Shown here: piece by piece, positions 11,336 through 23,800 of the stretch
Position numbering within the stretch: the first letter of the stretch is position 1
Layout: each line of letters begins with the position of its first letter
Assembly (NCBI RefSeq): GCF_947242115.1
Contig: NC_074716.1
Coordinates: 2,933,001 to 2,997,000, forward strand
Source: Biomphalaria glabrata
Taxonomy: Eukaryota > Mollusca > Gastropoda > Planorbidae
Length of the DNA stretch: 64,000 nt
Reading direction: 5' to 3'
The notes under the pieces: generated by a model
Told to the model about the DNA's origin: nothing
The model's database searches: none
The model's input: only the letters and a program-made list of their open reading frames with translations
Translations under genes and position numbers: made by a program

Positions 11336-11652
11336 CAACAATGTTTATCCGATAGGCCGACTATCTCATCCATAGGAGCATACTCTTAGTTCGGGGTCCT
11401 CAGGAATGAGTGTTTGAAGCAATATATTCAAATCACTCCTAATCAATCTTTTAAAACAGGATTTAATCTTTGGACACTAAGACAAGCGTTACAATCCGCC
11501 ATTCCTCGTAACCTAAAATGTTAGCTGCTTTATTCCATCTTGATCTGAAACAAACCATTAAACTGATTTAATATTTCCATCTTCACTGTTGTCATTTAAA
11601 AAGTCGGAATACTAGACCTACTAAAGCATCTCTAGAGACTTTAGCACGGAAG
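11336..11652 (+). promoter_or_regulatory. 5' flank of the astacin gene; probable promoter/5' UTR
   Basis: This 317-bp stretch separates the polypyrimidine tract from the first coding exon. No TATA box at a convincing distance was seen. The start context is CACGGAAGATGA, with A at -3. The transcription start cannot be placed, and an upstream non-coding exon is possible. Confidence 0.3.
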
Positions 11653-11824
11653 ATGATATTTAAATACCCAGTTTTCCTCGTTGCTATGGTAACACCAGTT
11701 TTTCAACAGGTCGCTGCAATTTTAGCAGCAAGGGAGCTAAACCTTGGTGGACTTTTTGCATCCTTTACTCTAGACATTGCCAGGGACGGTACATCTCAGC
11801 GTGATTTTACGGAAATAAATAAGG
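11653..11824 (+). CDS. Astacin-kringle exon 1 (signal peptide, pro-segment)
   Basis: The exon opens MIFKYPVFLVAMVTPVFQ, a hydrophobic secretion signal, and continues through LNLGGLFASFTLDIARDG to an NK(G) end. The donor is AAGG|GTAAGT, phase 1. ATG 11653 is the first Met of the frame next to the signal core. Cleavage after about Ala22 is inferred. Confidence 0.8.
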
Positions 11825-14800
11825 GTAAGTGATTTGCCACAGTTTGTATTGATCTTCAGAAAAATATCAACTCACTCTGTCTGTCTGTCAGTCTGTATGG
11901 TAAGTTGGCCCATGCACGTTATTTCTCCCACACCCAATCTCGGAACAAGCTGAAATTTTGCTCAATTATTTCCTTTACATGACAACACGAAAGAAAAAAA
12001 GTGTACATGTGGTGGTATAAGTTGAATCAGTCTCAAGACTCGAACCCATTTTTTTATGTTAGGCATTTAAAAAAACGCTAATGTAAACATTCACAGTTTA
12101 CCCCCCCCCTTTTCCTTTTCCCATGACTGATCCAAACATGATAGTTACATGACTGATCCAAACATGATAATTACATGACTGATCCAAACATGATAGTTAC
12201 ATGACTGATCCAAACATGATAATTACATGACTGATCCAAACATGAAAATTACGTGACTGATCCAAACATGATAATTACATGACTGATTCAAACATGATAG
12301 TTACGTGACTGATCCAAACATGATAATTACATGACTGATTCAAACATGATAATTACGTGACTGATTCAAACATGATAATTACATGACTGATCCAAACATG
12401 ATAATTACATGACTGATCCAAACATGATAATTACATGACTGATCCAAACATGATAATTACATGACTGATTCAAACATGATAATTACGTGACTACGCGATA
12501 ATATTTCATATGAATCATACAAATTCTAAACCGACCATTAAAAGTGATTCCAATCAACGACTGATTCAAGTTGCTCTGTTTGATTTTCAAAGCTTCAGTA
12601 AATTTACATCATCAATTCGAAACCACACGGCATTTTTGTCTCGATTCTACTTTGCCATCGTGTGTCTGACAACGGCTTCGTAGTAAGTGCACGGGTATAA
12701 GGAGGGTTGTCAACCAAGTTGGTTACCGACTAAGGAGAAAAAAATCTCTGAAGCCAAACTTTTGCTGCCTTGAGTCTAAACTTAAAGTCTCTAATACGGG
12801 TAAGGCTTCAGGAGTGTTATGGAGAGTATGTGTGTGTGTTTCCAAGGTGACGACGTCAAAATGGAGCGTTACTTTTTTGGTGGTGTAGAATAATGAAACC
12901 ATGATGTGGTCTGTCGGAATTTATGTTAGGAAGTCACGTGAGTGATTAAAAGATGTAAAGTAAAAAAGTGAGGTTCCCCTTTCAGACCTTGTGGTCTATA
13001 GGGCAGATGGTGCAATGGTCATCTGTTTCTGTGGCCTACAAATAACGTGGCCAGCACAACGACCAACATCCTTTACTTTCCCCGAACTATCGTCAGGTAC
13101 CCATTAGAGCTGGGTGGACTCAGAGGAAGATCCCAAAATTAAATTAGTCTTCACCAGGATTCGAGCCCCCGAACCCCGGTTCGGAAGTCAAGCGCTTTAC
13201 CGCTCAGCCATTGCGCCTCCTGAGTGATTATTGAAGAGAGGATTGGGGAGGGGGGGAGAGACGCAAGAGAGTAAAGACTTGTTTTTGAAGTGAGTTAAGA
13301 TTATGTTTAGGCCTAAATATTAATCCCTCTTTGTTACTATTAGATCTATATTATATGCGATGTGGGCCCGTATTGTCAATGAAAATGGCTGCCTGGTCGT
13401 GCGGTTTGCGCGCTGGACTGTCATTTGGATTTATCGACGGTCGAGGGTTCAAACCCTGCCCGCTACCATCCCCCGTCGTCCTGCGGGAGGTTTGGACTAG
13501 GAAGTAAACTATCTTCAACTCTGAAGGAACATCCGGAGTGCGTCCGTTTAACATTTTAAAACAAACGTTTTGTTTGAAGAAAGACGTTTGTTCAACTCAT
13601 TTAAACTTTTGTACATTTACATATAATACGTCTACTTTGGTTTAGTTGTACTAACTGTTTGGGGCTACGATCCAACGACCGACCATCAACACATATTATC
13701 AGAAGTGAAAGTGAAATACCAACAAGGAGTCAACCCTAAAGAATATCCTGAACCCTTATGCAACTTGCTAATGCAGCACACAGTACTAAGATCTGGCAGA
13801 CTTTCCAACCCTACTGACCTCAAACTGTATCGTCTATTGCTGTTCCTCTGGTTCTAAACGGTATGCGGATGCGGGCATAAATACTGGAGTAGAAGCAGAC
13901 CGAAGCCTATCATATTGTTACGAATCTCACTATCCAGGCTCGCTGCAAATGGCACCAAACGACACCACCAACTTAAAGAACTTGACAACTCTGGGCTTCA
14001 AAATAACGTAAAAGTTTAATGTCAATAAATAACAGCCAACACTGTACAATTGGCAGCACGTAACATAAGACTGTACAAATGTCTCTCCGCCGTATCAACT
14101 CTTGCACTGGTCTCTCTGTCTCGTCTCGGACTTGTACTGAGCCGTTGTAACGAACTGTAGATCGGGAAGTTGTGACTGACTGGTCTCTGATACCTTCGCT
14201 CTTTATATAGGGTCCCTGCTTGCCATCTAGAACCGGACAGAACGTCGCTCGATCATTCTGGGTGGTCAGATGACTACAATTCTCGTGACGCTCCTGAGCT
14301 GTGTTCACGACGCCGATCCTTCCCGAACCGTCATGTTGAAACTCGTCTCGGCTGACCGTCGTAACTTGTCACGCTCGACTGCTCGTCTAGCGCTGGCCTG
14401 GGGCGATTGGCGTTGGCTGACTACACACACACACACACCACCCCCATCTGTGCCACCACCAGGTTTATAACAATATAGACCAGTGTTTCCCAAACTGTAG
14501 TTAATTCTAATAATAATAATAATAATTTTATTTATAAAGCGCTGTTAACAAACAAAATGTAGGCTCAAGGCGCTGTAATAACATTACAAACACGACAGCT
14601 AAAATGACAATTAATCTAAAAAAGTTTTAAACAGATAGGTCTTAATGTTCTTCTTAAAAGTGATGTAGCATGTCTGTCTGAGATCAATGGGGAGTGAGTT
14701 CCAAACCTTTGGTCCGTGCACTGAAAAAGCCCGCAGACCGTAGGTTTTGAGGGAGAAACGTGGCACCACTAAAAGCCTTGAGTCCATTGAGCGCAGGGCT

Positions 14801-17800
14801 CTCTGGGGGACATATGGATTAATCCGTTCGCTAAGGTACAAGGGCATCTCATTGTTATATATACATTGACGACAAAGTGTTCCGCGTGGCCTAAATATGA
14901 ATTCCGCGAACTACTGGAATAATTAACTAGTAGGATACCACGTGAATTTATCTCTCTAATAAAATAAGCAAAGTGTTCCTCTAAATACCCAGAACGTGCG
15001 GAGTGTTCCTCTAAATACTCAGAACGTGCGGAGTGTTCCTCTAAATACTCAGAACGTGCGGAGTGTTCCTCTAAATACTCAGAACGTGCGGAGTGTTCCG
15101 TTATTCTGTTTCAGTAATCATCTTCTTTTTTGAAGTAACGTCGGTGTTATATAAGATAAGAAAAAGATAAGATGAATAAGAACTAATCAATCAATTAATT
15201 CCCAATCAGTTTGAAGACTTCATATAAACTGACACATTGAAAGGAACTCCGCTTTATTTGGACCAGTAAGATCTGGTAAACATTTAAATTCTCGCTCGGC
15301 AGCGAGCGCGAAAAAAAAAAGAGCGATACTATCTCGTGGTAGATTAATTAAGAATAGTTCATTTTCAGGCATTGATGCACTGATCTATGTAGAATTAGCA
15401 ATAACTCCTTTTTTTAGGGTGTGTGTGTGTGCTATAGATGGGGAAATGCGTATTTTCAGACGATAAACCGTACTCGCGTATTTTCGTGTCAATTTGCGTA
15501 CAAAATACGCAAGATGCGTACTTGTAGTTAACTCTGTGATATAGAGATTGTCTATGGAGCATTGTTACAGCAATACAGAGTTTTTTGTTATTTTATAACA
15601 GGAATCTGTCCACCTTTGCTGTGCAAAACATTTGACGGATCTTCAGGTGTCAGTTCTACGAGAGGCAACCCTCTATTCTTTCAGGTACTGTCACAATGTT
15701 ATTTAATTTATACAATCCCCGGTTTTTATTCTGTCACAATGTCATTCTGTCGCAATGGTATTATGTCACAATGGTATTCTGTCACAATGGTATTCTGTCA
15801 ATGTTATTCTGTCACAACGTTATTTGTCACAATGTAATTCAGTCACAATGTTATCTTGTCACAATGTTTTTCTTTCACAATGTTTTTATTCACAATGTTT
15901 CTCTGTCACAATGCTATTATGTCAGTTTGTTATTCTGTCACAATATTATTCTGTCAATCTTATTCTGTCACATTGTTATTAATTCGATTTGTAATTATAT
16001 CAGTTTGTTACTTTGTCACAATGTTATTCTGTCAACCTTATTATGTTACAATGTTTTTCTGTCACTATGTGTCTCGCTCAGATTTTTTTTCTGTCACAAT
16101 GGTATTCTGTCACAATGGTATTCTGTCACAACGTTATTCTGTCACAATGTTATTATGTCACAACGATGTTCTTTCAATTTTTCTGTTACAATGTTTTTCC
16201 CGTCACAATGTTTTTCCGTCAATTTTTCTGTCACGTGTTACCCTACCAATCTTATTCTGTCACAATCCTATCTTTTGTCACAATCCTATTCTGTCACAAA
16301 AGTTTTAACTGTCCCGAGAAAAAAAACAAAAATGAGAACCACTGTCACATGAACTTGTTTTGTTCCCAGGGAGATATAGTCCTAGACAGGTCACTCACCA
16401 ACGTCATCTTCCCTTCACGTCGCACCGCGAGATACAGACGTGCTCTAACGAGGGATCCCCACAGACTTTGGAAAGACGGTGTGGTCGTATATCAAATGGA
16501 TCCAAACTTAAGTGAGTTCGCTGCTGCATTTCATTGGCTAAAAGTCTCAGGGTCCGGCTCAACATTATGTTAGCTAATCCATTTTTTTCTGAGGCGCCAT
16601 GAGTTTAGGAATATTTTCCTCATGTAAACATTGACATAATCGTAACTAAATTGGGATATTAAATATACACGTTTTTGAAATGAAATATTGTCTTCAAGAA
16701 AATCTCAAACTATCTTATTTTATGAATTCCAGACGGTGCTACAAAGAAAGATGATTAGGCTACATCCCTGACCTATGAATGTCCTTTAGGCCAACGTAGA
16801 AATGTCGCATATTGGAATATTAGCATTAACATTAATATTGTGGCTAATAATAGAATATGCATCCTCTGTTTGGGACCCTCCGACCCCTCAACTCAAAAAA
16901 ACATTAAGAAACTGGAACAGACACAAAATAGAGCAGTGAGATTCACAACAAACGAATATTCACGTTTGACTAGCGTAACACCTTTAGTAAAATCACTAAA
17001 TTAAGAAAGCCTTCAGGACAGAAGACTCAAAAGTAAAATAGCAATTATAGATAAAACACTGAACCATAATCTTCAAATACAAACACTTCGCACATTGTGG
17101 GTATTTAGCGGAACACTTTTCTTATTTTTTTAGAGAGGTTAATTCACGTGGTGGTCAACTAGTTACTAATTCCATCAGTTCGTGGAACACCGATTCAGGC
17201 CTCGCGAATCACTAGGGACCCACGGAACAGTTTGGGAAACACTGAGCTATACAAAGTTTTGGTGCTGTGTGGCGCAAGTAACATAACGTTACATGACTGT
17301 ACCATGTCGATCAAAGGTTCTAAATGCTCTTTTCCAGAGGCGAAGTCCAGAGAAGCATTAAAAGCTGCCATGAAGCACATCTCCAGCCACACTTGTGTCA
17401 CCTTCAAGGAGAGGACATCATCTCACAAGGACTTCATTCGCTTTACAAGTGACCCCGGGTAATTTTTCATCTTAGTTCGGGCTTTACAAGTGACCCGGGT
17501 AATTTATCATCTTAGTTCGGGCTTTACAAGTGACCCGGGTAATTTATCAATTTAGCTCGCGTTTTACAAGAGACCTGGGTAATTTATCATCTTAGCTGGG
17601 GCTTTACAAGTGACCCGGGTAATTTATCATCTTAGTTAGGGCTTTACAAGTGACCCGGGTAATTTATCATCTTAGTTAGGGCTTTACAAGTGACCCGGGT
17701 AATTTATCATCTTAGTTAGGGCTTTACAAGTGACCCGGGTAATTTATCATTTTAGGGCTTTACAAGTGACCCGGGTAATTTATCATTTTAGTTAGGGCTT

Positions 17801-20800
17801 TACAAGTGACCCGGGTAATTTATCATTTTAGGGCTTTACAAGTGACCCGGGTAATTTATCATTTTAGGGCTTTACAAGTGACCCGGGTAATTTATCATTT
17901 TAGGGCTTTACAAGTGACCCGGGTAATTTATCATTTTAGGGCTTTACAAGTGACCCGGGTAATTTATCATTTTAGGGCTTTACAAGTGACCCGGGTAATT
18001 TATCATCTTAGCTCGGGCTTTACAAGTGACCCCGGGTAATTTATCAATTTAGCTCGGGCTTTACAAAATTATAAATGAACACATTATAATATGCGCCCTG
18101 TTTTGATCGTAGATGCTGGGCACATATAGGTCGAGTCGGTGGAGAACAGATGGTCAACATAGGTGAAGGCTGCGAGAACCTAGGTACAGCCTCCCACGAA
18201 CTGTTACATGCGCTGGGGATATGGCACGAGCAGGTAAGACTGACTGTAAGAACAACACTTTTGGTGTGTGTGTTTGTGTCTAGTCTATATGTGCATATGT
18301 GCCTGTGTATTCGTGTGTGTGTGTAGCCTGTATGTGTATATGTGCCTATGTATTCGTGTGTGTGTGTGTGTAGCCTGTATGTGTATATGTGTCTGTGTAT
18401 TCGTGTGTGTGTGTGTGTGTGTAGCCTGTATGTGTATATGTGTCTGTGTATTTGTGTGTGTGTAGCCTGTATGTGTATATGTGTCTGTGTATTCGTGTGT
18501 GTGTGTGTGTAGCCTGTATGTGTATATGTGTCTGTGTATTCGTGTGTGTGTGTGTAGCCTTTATGTGTCTGTGTATTCGTGTGTGTGTGTGTAGCCTGTA
18601 TGTGTATATGTGTCTGTGTATTCGTGTGTGTGTGTAGCCTGTATGTGTATATGTATCTGTGTGTTCGTGTGTGTGTGTGTAGCCTGTATGTGTATATGTG
18701 TCTGTGTATTCGTGTGTGTGTGTAGCCTTTATGTGTATTCGTGTGTGTGTGTGTGTAGCCTGTATGTGTATATGTGTCTGTGTATTCGTGTGTGTGTGTA
18801 GCCTGTATGTGTATATGTGCCTATGTATTCATGTGTGTGTGTGTAGCCTGTATGTGTATATGTGTCTGTGTATTCGTGTGTGTGTGTGTGTGTGTAGCCT
18901 GTATGTGTATATGTGTCTGTGTATTCGTGTGTGTGTGTAGCCTTTATGTGTATTCGTGTGTGTGTGCGTGTAGCCTGTATGTGTATATGTGTCTGTGTAT
19001 TCGTGTGTGTGTGTGTGTGTGTAGCCTGTATGTGTATATGTGTCTGTGTATTCGTGTGTGTGTGTAGCCTGTATGTGTATATGTGTCTGTGTATTCGTGT
19101 GTGTGTGTGTGTGTAGCCTGTATGTGTATATGTGTCTGTGTATTCGTGTGTGTGTGTAGCCTTTATGTGTATTCGTGTGTGTGTGTGTGTAGCCTGTATG
19201 TGTATATGTGTCTGTGTATTCGTGTGTGTGTGTAGCCTGTATGTGTATATGTGTCTGTGTATTCGTGTGTGTGTGTGTGTAGCCTGTATGTGTATATGTG
19301 TCTGTGTATTCGTGTGTGTGTGTGTAGCCTGTATGTGTATATGTGTCTGTGTATTCGTGTGTGTGTGTGTGTAGCCTGTATGTGTATATGTGTCTGTGTA
19401 TTCGTGTATATGCGTGTAGCCTATATGTGTATATGTGCCTGTGTATTCGTGTGTGTGTAATGTTGTTCGTATTTGCATCTGTATTGAAATCGTACAGTAG
19501 TTACGCTGCGGTGGTCAATTGTAGTCAAACTGACTTTCCATTTGATTGGACCAATAAAATTATCTTATCTTATCTTATCTAATAAGCTCCGGATCTCGAA
19601 AAAAAAAAAATTTGAAAATATGTATTTCTTACGTTAGATTTCTCAGATGACAATGAAATAGAACGCTCCCTCTTGATGTGAATATTCACAGTTATAAATG
19701 TTACACAATTTTTCTAAAATCATAAAATATACAAAGACCCCAGGGACGTATGTTTAAAATAAGTCATATGAAAATCATAGGAAAATTCTGCGCATGGTCT
19801 GCTAAGTCTCGATCATATTATTATGATATATCTGTGGTTTCGATCTAAAAGCCTATCATTGGAATATTATAAAGTGTAGTAGGTCTATGCATTCATTTAA
19901 CCAGGGTTCTTTCTCTGGAGGTGTTGATTATTATAAACGAATAATAACAAGACTCTGGATATAACTTATAAGACATGAAATCAGCTGTTTAATCTAACGC
20001 CATCTTGGTTGATAACAACAGTTACAAGGGATGTTACTCCCAAAAACCTATATAAAACACACATCAACAGGGGGGAAATCTATTTTTCTATATATCATTG
20101 AGTGAATGATTTCGTGTACATAAAAATAATGCACGTTCCACTCTAAGTCCATTTTAGTAAAGGGGGGGGGGCGAGGCTTGGTGGCTGAATGGTATAGCGC
20201 TTGGGTTCCCAATCTCAGTGAAGACTGGAATTTTGATTTCTAGGACGTCCCTGAGTTCACCCATGAAGCACGGTTGCTGAGTGGTAAAGCGATTGGTTTC
20301 CAAAACAAGAGTTCCTGAGTTCGAATCCTGGTGAATGTGATTTTTTAAATTTTGGCATCATTAGGCCGCCCCCTGAGTCCACACAACTCTAATAGGTACC
20401 TGACTTTAGTTGGGGAAAGTAATAGCGGATGATCACATGACACTCTCGTTAACCCCGTGGGACCCTAGAAATAGATGACCTTTACATCATCTGCCCTATA
20501 GAACGCAAGGTCTGAAAGGGATACTATTTATATAATTAAGTAATTTATTTGATGTCAAATAAAGGAAATAACTTCTACATTATTGAGACATATAGTTGTA
20601 AGTGCGGAGTTCTTGCCCTTAGATTAGCTTTTTTTTTTTTTTTTTTAAAGGATTTTATTTTCTTGTTTAGATCTTTAAGTAGTCTTGTTGTTGTTTTGTG
20701 TTTAATTTTATTCTCTGACTATATCTCCAGGCTCGACCAGACCGTGATAAGTACGTGCGGATTTTATATGAAAACATTGAGGAGAATTTTAAAGCACAGT

Positions 20801-23800
20801 TTGACATGGTCAGTGACTCCCTGGTCAGTTCACTCCAACACCCTTATGACTATCTGAGTGTCATGCACTATAGTCAGACGACTTTCACCAAGAACGGCTA
20901 TCCTACAATCAAGGTACTGTGTTACACATCTGAGCCCTGTTTTACCTTTTTTTTTGAGCCCATACGAACTGAAAAATAACTCAACAAAGGATGCTTTGGC
21001 TGTGTGGTTTGCGATCTGGACTGTAGTCTCGATGGTCCAAGGTTCGAATCCTTCTCGCCGCTATCCCCTTCCATCGGTCACAGGCAAAATAGTTAACCCA
21101 TTGTACCCTGTTGTACTTGGTTCATTTTATGAATACAGAGCGTGAAAGTGTAAAATGGTGGCCATGGGCATGGGTTAAGTATGACCGGAAGTAAGGTCGT
21201 ATGAGAGATAGTTTAGTAAGTACTGTAGTCTTAGTAAGTACTGTAGGTTTAGTAAGTACTGTAGTCTTAGTAAGTACTGTAGGTTTAGTAAGTACTGTAG
21301 GTTTAGTAAGTACTGTAGTCTTAGTAAGTACTGTAGGTTTAGTAAGTACTGTAGGTTTAGTAAGTACTGTAGTCTTAGTAAGTACTGTAGGTTTAGTAAG
21401 TACTGTAGGTTTAGTAAGTACTGTAGTTTTAGTAAGTACTGTAGTTTTAGTAAGTACTGTAGTTTTAGTAAGTACTGTAGTCTTAGTAAGTACTGTAGTT
21501 TTAGTAAGTACTGTAGTTTTAGTAAGTACTGTAGTTTTAGTAAGTACTGTAGGTTTAGTAAGTACTGTAGTTTTAGTAAGTACTGTAGTTTTAGTAAGTA
21601 CTGTAGTTTTAGTAAGTACTGTAGTTTTAGTAAGTACTGTAGTTTTAGTAAGTACTGTAGGTTTAGTAAGTACTGTAGTTTTAGTAAGTACTGTAGTTTT
21701 AGTAAGTACTGTAGTTTTAGCAAGTACTGTAGGTTTAGTAAGTACTGTAGTCTTAGCAAGTACTGTAGTTTTAGCAAGTACTGTAGTTTTAGTAAGTGAA
21801 GTAATCGTAGCAAGTACTGTAGTTTTAGTAAGTACTGTAGTTTTAGTAAGTACTGTAGTTTTAGCAAGTACTGTAGGTTTAGTAAGTACTGTAGTTTTAG
21901 TAAGTACTGTAGTTTTAGTAAGTACTGTAGGTTTAGTAAGTACTGTAGTTTTAGTAAGTACTGTAGTTTTAGTAAGTACTGTAGTTTTAGTAAGTACTGT
22001 AGTTTTAGCAAGTACTGTAGGTTTAGTAAGTACTGTAGTTTTAGTAAGTACTGTAGTTTTAGTAAGTACTGTAGGTTTAGTAAGTACTGTAGGTTTAGTA
22101 AGTACTGTAGTTTTAGTAAGTACTGTAGTTTTAGTAAGTACTGTAGTTTTAGTAAGTACTGTAGTTTTAGCAAGTACTGTAGTCTTAGCAAGTACTGTAG
22201 GTTTAGCAAGTACTGTAGACTTAGTAAGTACTGTAGGTTTAGTAAGTACTGTAGTTTTAGTAAGTACTGTAGTTTTAGTAAGTACTGTAGTTTTAGTAAG
22301 TACTGTAGGTTTAGTAAGTACTGTAGTTTTAGTAAGTACTGTAGTTTTAGTAAGTACTGTAGTTTTAGTAAGTACTGTAGTTTTAGTAAGTACTGTAGGT
22401 TTAGTAAGTACTGTAGTTTTAGTAAGTACTGTAGTTTTAGTAAGTACTGTAGTTTTAGTAAGTACTGTAGGTTTAGTAAGTACTGTAGGTTTAGTAAGTA
22501 CTGTAGTTTTAGTAAGTACTGTAGTTTTAGTAAGTACTGTAGGTTTAGTAAGTACTGTAGTTTTAGTAAGTACTGTAGGTTTAGTAAGTACTGTAGTTTT
22601 AGTAAGTACTGTAGGTTTAGTAAGTACTGTAGTTTTAGTAAGTACTGTAGTTTTAGTAAGTACTGTAGTTTTAGTAAGTACTGTAGGTTTAGTAAGTACT
22701 GTAGGTTTAGTAAGTACTGTAGTTTTAGTAAGTACTGTAGTTTTAGTAAGTACTGTAGTTTTAGTAAGTACTGTAGTTTTAGTAAGTACTGTAGTTTTAG
22801 TAAGTACTGTAGGTTTAGTAAGTACTGTAGTTTTAGTAAGTACTGTAGTTTTAGTAAGTACTGTAGGTTTAGTAAGTACTGTAGTTTTAGTAAGTACTGT
22901 AGTTTTAGTAAGTAAAGTAGTCGTAGCAAGTACTTTAGTTTTAGTAAGTACTGTAGTTTTAGTAAGTACTGTAGGTTTAGTAAGTACTGTAGTTTTAGTA
23001 AGTACTGTAGTTTTAGTAAGTACTGTAGTTTTAGTAAGTACTGTAGTTTTAGTAAGTACTGTAGTTTTAGTAAGTAAAGTAGTCGTAGCAAGTACTTTAG
23101 TTTTAGTAAGTACTGTAGTTTTAGTAAGTACTGTAGTTTTAGTAAGTACTGTAGGTTTAGTAAGTACTGTAGTTTTAGTAAGTACTGTAGTTTTAGCAAG
23201 TACTGTAGTTTTAGTAAGTACTGTAGTTTTAGTAAGTACTGTAGTTTTAGTAAGTACTGTAGTTTTAGTAAGTACTGTAGTTTTAGTAAGTACTGTAGTT
23301 TTAGTAAGTAAAGTAGTCGTAGCAAGTACTTTAGTTTTAGTAAGTACTGTAGTTTTAGTAAGTACTGTAGTTTTAGTAAGTACTGTAGGTTTAGTAAGTA
23401 CTGTAGTTTTAGTAAGTACTGTAGTTTTAGTAAGTACTGTAGTTTTAGTAAGTACTGTAGTTTTAGTAAGTAAAGTAGTCGTAGCAAGTACTTTAGTTTT
23501 AGTAAGTACTGTAGTTTTAGTAAGTACTGTAGGTTTAGTAAGTACTGTAGTTTTAGTAAGTACTGTAGGTTTAGTAAGTACTGTAGTTTTAGTAAGTACT
23601 GTAGTTTTAGTAAGTACTGTAGTTTTAGTAAGTACTGTAGTTTTAGTAAGTACTGTAGTTTTAGTAAGTAAAGTAGTCGTAGCAAGTACTTTAGTTTTAG
23701 TAAGTACTGTAGTTTTAGTAAGTACTGTAGTTTTAGTAAGTACTGTAGGTTTAGTAAGTACTGTAGTTTTAGTAAGTACTGTAGTTTTAGTAAGTACTGT

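Larger units (their letters stand above)
14482..15112 (+). mobile_element. hAT-like non-autonomous element, left end, interrupted
   Basis: It starts CAGTGTTTCCCAAACTGTAG, a common hAT-type terminal motif. It is interrupted by a LINE (14505-14877) and resumes with TGTTCCGCGTGGCC up to AGAACGTGCGG, where a 30-bp segment has been amplified. The same sequence in inverse orientation lies at 17087-17244. Confidence 0.65.

Noticed and set aside
10180-11375. Phe/Leu/Ser-rich open frames
   Set aside because: Pure C/T microsatellite translated; no codon signal.
15562-16352. Overlapping Cys/His/Val-rich frames
   Set aside because: Translation of the TGTCACAATG array in intron 2; only the exon parts at either side are real.
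14482-17244. Composite transposon carrying exons 2-3
   Set aside because: The outer flanks (ATATAGAC and AGCTATAC) do not form a convincing target duplication, so two independent insertions are more likely.
18268-19478. Cys/Val-rich (+) and Thr/His-rich (-) frames
   Set aside because: Products of the TG minisatellite.
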